Made by a program: the position numbers and the translations under genes. From Cordia subcordata (taxonomy: Eukaryota > Streptophyta > Magnoliopsida > Boraginales > Cordiaceae), in contig JAPTOF010000012.1 in assembly GCA_028554755.1 (NCBI GenBank), positions 5,919,501-5,983,500 of the forward strand: a stretch of 64,000 nt of DNA. The letters are read 5' to 3'. Positions 60,573 through 64,000 of the stretch are shown here, piece by piece; the first letter of the stretch is position 1, and every line of letters starts with the position of its first letter. The notes below the pieces were generated by a model. That model was not told the origin of the DNA. It ran no database searches and worked only from the letters and a program-made list of their open reading frames with translations.

Positions 60573-62270
60573 GTTGTTTCTGCAGATTTGGAGTTCATAT
60601 TTGGAGGAGTTTGCTTTTCTATTTCACAAACTTTAGAGATGCTTGTAATGCAGGTGGTGGAAAAGAGGCTTCGTCTTCTTCCTTTTATCAACGCAACTCT
60701 CGGTCCCAGTGAAATATGGACCCGATCGTCACTTTTGCGACAGAAAGAGTTGTGATTGCGATGTAACTCATAATTTGCATTAATAAATAAAAGTACAGGT
60801 TTTATTTTTCTCTTTTTGTGGTTTATGGTACATGCATGCAGCGGGACAAAAGTAGAAATTTAGCAGCCTTGCACTTTTTATTGAAAGAATAGTATGTATA
60901 TGGTCTTGTGCTTGATGCATTAGAATGCTTTTCGCTTTTTTTTTTTTTAATATTTTTTATCCAACATCATTATATTTAGCTGCAAAACTTAGTGGAGAAA
61001 TGTGCTATTTGCAGGTGCATCTCCTAGAAGAATAACAAATGATACTTTTATTATTTAAAACCGTTTTTCACAAATTTAGATTTATCTTTTTTCCTACAAT
61101 TTAAAATAGATTGATATTTATAAATCTTAAGCACTTCAATATGTCGAAGAACGGATGGTCTCTTAACAGCTGTCTGTTTTTATATCTTTTATTTTTAAAA
61201 TATTTTTATTTAAATTTATATTTTTCACATAGATAGCACCTATGATCTTCTAGTATAGGCGGAAGTTTGAAAACCACCACTATACATAGACCACGATTCA
61301 AAACTGTTGCCTAAATATTCTCAAATTTTTTTTTGTAGCATAAACCACTTTTAAACAATGCAATCGTTGGGATTATTTTTTTTTACTTATCAAAACCCTG
61401 TCAGCAATGACCTTTCCTCTGTGTTGACCAATGTGTAGCTGAGGGTTTTGTTGTAATTTACAACACATGAGCCACTAGAACCATCATTGAACTGTTTATA
61501 AATAATTGCAAAGAAAGTAAACTGTTGGTCAATGGTTTACATAAATAATTGAAAAGAAAGTAAACTGTTGGCCAATGGTATATATTCCAATCTTATTGTA
61601 TTTAGCTGCAAAGTGGAGGCCCGTGAAGATTCAGTTGGAAATATGCAATAGATTAGGAAATATGTAATGGAATAGGAAACTTTGACTTTCTATCAGTTAT
61701 TTGTTGTCCTTATAGACATCTGAGTGTCTGGTGTCTTCGTCATTGCTTTTATCTTCGCCAGTTTAATTTAACGGTTTTTGTTTCTTTAATTTGCATTTGA
61801 TTCAGACTATTTGATTTTGTCTATTGTGTTTATTTCTAATCTTTACAACATGCTCTCTAAATACTGTGTGCTTAGCAATCATCGTATACATTTCTGCGCG
61901 TTAGACACACACACTATATAATAAGACCTAAATCAACCAAAACTCCCCAAAACATGAAGTGTCGCATCTGAAATATGTACAAAACCTCTCTGTCTATTTC
62001 ACGACTCTGACAACAACAACCTCTGCTATGACTAAAAAACTCCGATGGCTTCATCCTAACCGACAACACCGACACAAAGGTAATGATTTCTATCGCAACA
62101 TACACAGATATTCACACGATATAATATATATATATGTGTGTGTGTGTGCATATATATATATGTATATATATCAGTGAGAAAATATGTGAAATTGCTCTAA
62201 AAATATATTGTAAATTTTCATATTATAAAAATACTTGAGAATCGATGTTCTATTATGTGATAAACTAAAA
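60573..62270. other. Region downstream of CLE
   Basis: It begins with the probable CLE 3' untranslated region (AATAAATAAA at 60782-60791). No other gene is supported. A 43-bp tandem duplication (AATAATTG...AAACTGTTGG) lies at 61501-61586. A TA/TG microsatellite is at about 62120-62170. Confidence 0.45.
61501..61586 (+). repeat. 43-bp tandem duplication
   Basis: AATAATTGCAAAGAAAGTAA...GGTCAATGGTTTA is followed 43 bases later by a near-identical copy with about four substitutions. Confidence 0.85.
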
Positions 62271-62274
62271 GTCA

Positions 62275-63110
62275 AAGTTCAAAATATTTGCTTTGTATAT
62301 TCAAAATGAATAAACTACTAGTTTAAAATTAAAATCATGCTACCTGATAAAATAAAAATCATAGTTCAAAATGAATAAAATACTGATTCAAAATGAATAA
62401 ACTATTAGTTTAAATTGAATAAACTACTGTTTTAAAATGAATAAACTACTGTTTCAAAATGAATAAACAACTTGTTTAAAATGAATAAAGTACTGGTTCA
62501 AAATGAATAAACTATTGGTTCAAAATGAATAAAAATATTGGTTTAAATTAAATAAATTATTGGTGTAAAATTGATATTATGCTACCTAATAAAATAAAAA
62601 TATGTTTCAAAATGAATAAAGTACTGGTTCAAAATGAATAAACTACTTATTCAAACCGAACAAACTAATGGTTCAAAATTGATATCATATTACCTAATAA
62701 AATAAAAATCATGGTTCAAAATAATAAACTATTAGTTTAAAATGAATAAACTACGAGTTCTAACTGAATAAACTATTGGCTCAAAATAAATAAATTACTA
62801 GTTCAAACTGAATAAATTATTGATTCAAAATTCATACACTACATGTGCAAAATCAATATAGTATTTTATATGTTACACTAGTAGTTCACAAAAGACTATC
62901 ATATTTGATAAATCAACAGTAGTTCAAAATGATAATTCTCAAAGTTCAAAATAATAATTCTTATAAGTGCAAACTGAATAAAGTACTGGTTCAAACTGAA
63001 TAAACTATTGGTTTAAAATGAATAAACTATTAGTTCAAAATTTAAAATGACATTAATATTAAATGCTCAAAATGATAATACTCAAAGTTCAAAATAATAG
63101 TATCTTAGTC
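62275..63110 (+). repeat. Degenerate AAATGAATAAACTA array
   Basis: Over about 830 bp the word AAATGAATAAACTA(C/T)T, joined to (A/G)GTTCAA or GTTTAAA, recurs about 25-30 times with irregular spacing of 20-30 bases. It is interrupted by longer pieces containing ACCTAATAAAATAAAAATC at roughly 260, 310 and 430 bases into the array, suggesting a higher-order unit of about 110-250 bp. It contains no coding sequence. It could be a decayed satellite or the subterminal repeat region of a DNA transposon. Confidence 0.8.
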
Positions 63111-64000
63111 GCAGATTAGAATAAAGATGATCAGACATTAAAAGATAAATCCTCAGAGAACCTATATGCAAAAGTATAGCAACGATTTTAATGGCTTCGC
63201 TGTGGCCTGTTAAAATGTGTTTTATTTTTTTAATTTTAAACGACATCAAACTACGTCGTTTTAATAGAGCGTGTATAACACGCAATTTAAGGAGCACTGT
63301 GCTCTATAGAAGATGCACAGTACCTACAGAGCATAGTAAAATTTGCAATTTATTTCTTGTTCATCATGATGGCTATCTAGAAGTTGCATTAGCCACACAC
63401 ATTTAAAATTTCATGTTATTAATGGTTTTCTGATCATTTGGCTCTTTCTTATTTTGTTACTATTATCGAGAGTACATGAAATCCTTATCTGTCCGGTTTA
63501 TATATCCATGCATCTTGATTCAAGTTCAGTTCAAATTAGAGCGCATAGATCATTCCATAATCAGTTCATCGAAATTGTTTCCCTGTCTTGCTCACCAAAT
63601 TATTAGATCTCACTGAATTATTAGACCTATAAATAAACTCTCTTATTATATTTATAGCCATGGTATTCTCTCTCATAGAGCCACTATCAATCGTGGGTCT
63701 ATTCTTTTCAATATACATATATTTTGTTCCCCATGCTTTCTCTTTTCTTTTTTAATCTCAACTTCTGCATACGAATAAGAAATAAATTTTGGCAAGATCA
63801 GTTTGCTGCATGAAGGGGCATACACAAAGCTAGTGGAAGCCATGTTGATGATCTTCCTCATTGGGAATATGGTAAATTTTTCATGGAGAAGTTTTAGCCA
63901 AATAGAAATTAAATCAAACGGTTTAGGGCTCTATATTTTCAAGTTTGAAAATGAAGACTATTGCAATAATATTGCAATAAAGTACTTGAGCAACTATGGC
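63111..64000. other. Right-hand end, nothing assigned
   Basis: Open frames are under 75 codons on both strands with no recognisable motif. A short imperfect inverted repeat is at 63239-63262 (AAACGACATCAAACTACGTCGTTT), and GAGCACTGTGCTC at 63291-63303 is another. These could belong to the end of the repeat element at 62275. Confidence 0.4.

Noticed and set aside
62275..63110. CRISPR-like array
   Set aside because: Repeats are degenerate, spacers are not unique, and this is plant nuclear DNA.
63673..63861. 62-codon minus-strand frame near the right edge
   Set aside because: No motif and no splice or promoter support; cannot exclude that a gene continues beyond the window.

Overview
This window is nuclear DNA of a flowering plant, most likely a woody eudicot. 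The evidence is plant gene families with GT-AG introns (a TBL acetyltransferase, mitochondrial malate dehydrogenase, a GTE bromodomain protein and a CLE peptide precursor), a very AT-rich background, many microsatellites and MITE-like elements, and nested plant LTR retrotransposons. The species cannot be fixed from the sequence alone.

Layout. At 0.4-1.2 kb there is a lone minus-strand LTR with its primer-binding site and a broken RNase H-like fragment. A complete five-exon TBL gene lies at 1.6-5.0 kb (minus strand); two of its introns each carry a MITE of the same family. AT-rich spacer follows to 7.9 kb. At 8.0-11.0 kb is a seven-exon mitochondrial malate dehydrogenase gene (plus strand). 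A spacer with a roughly 307-bp tandem duplication leads to a four-exon GTE4-like BET bromodomain gene at 15.1-18.3 kb (minus strand), whose N-terminal half holds a degenerate PESRE-type repeat. A decayed Mutator-like element with recognisable terminal inverted repeats occupies 19.0-23.5 kb, just upstream of the GTE gene. From 23.5 to 28.8 kb there are microsatellites and MITE-like AT-rich elements but no gene.

From 28.8 to 58.9 kb the window is a retrotransposon graveyard nested three deep. An old minus-strand Copia element (Sirevirus-like, with an extra ORF after pol; 28828-55047) was split inside its reverse transcriptase by a plus-strand Copia element of Angela-like type (33599-51586, 5-bp target duplication AGTAA). 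That element was in turn split inside its protease by an Athila-like Gypsy element (38094-46782, target duplication AATAT). The Gypsy element is itself an internal deletion derivative. A fourth, very degraded Ale/Retrofit-like Copia (about 55.0-58.9 kb, plus strand) abuts the truncated 5' LTR of the first. The non-coding parts of all three nested elements carry variants of one palindromic motif built around GGTCGACC, the least explained signal in the window.

From 58.9 kb on, the DNA is low-copy-looking again. It holds a small intronless CLE peptide gene (60348-60572) with an unusual first residue in its peptide motif, and a roughly 800-bp array of degenerate 20-25 bp repeats (62.3-63.1 kb).

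The four host genes have no evident functional link: cell-wall acetylation, mitochondrial carbon metabolism, chromatin reading and peptide signalling. Exon coordinates were derived by hand from splice consensus and family knowledge; no alignment or database search was run.
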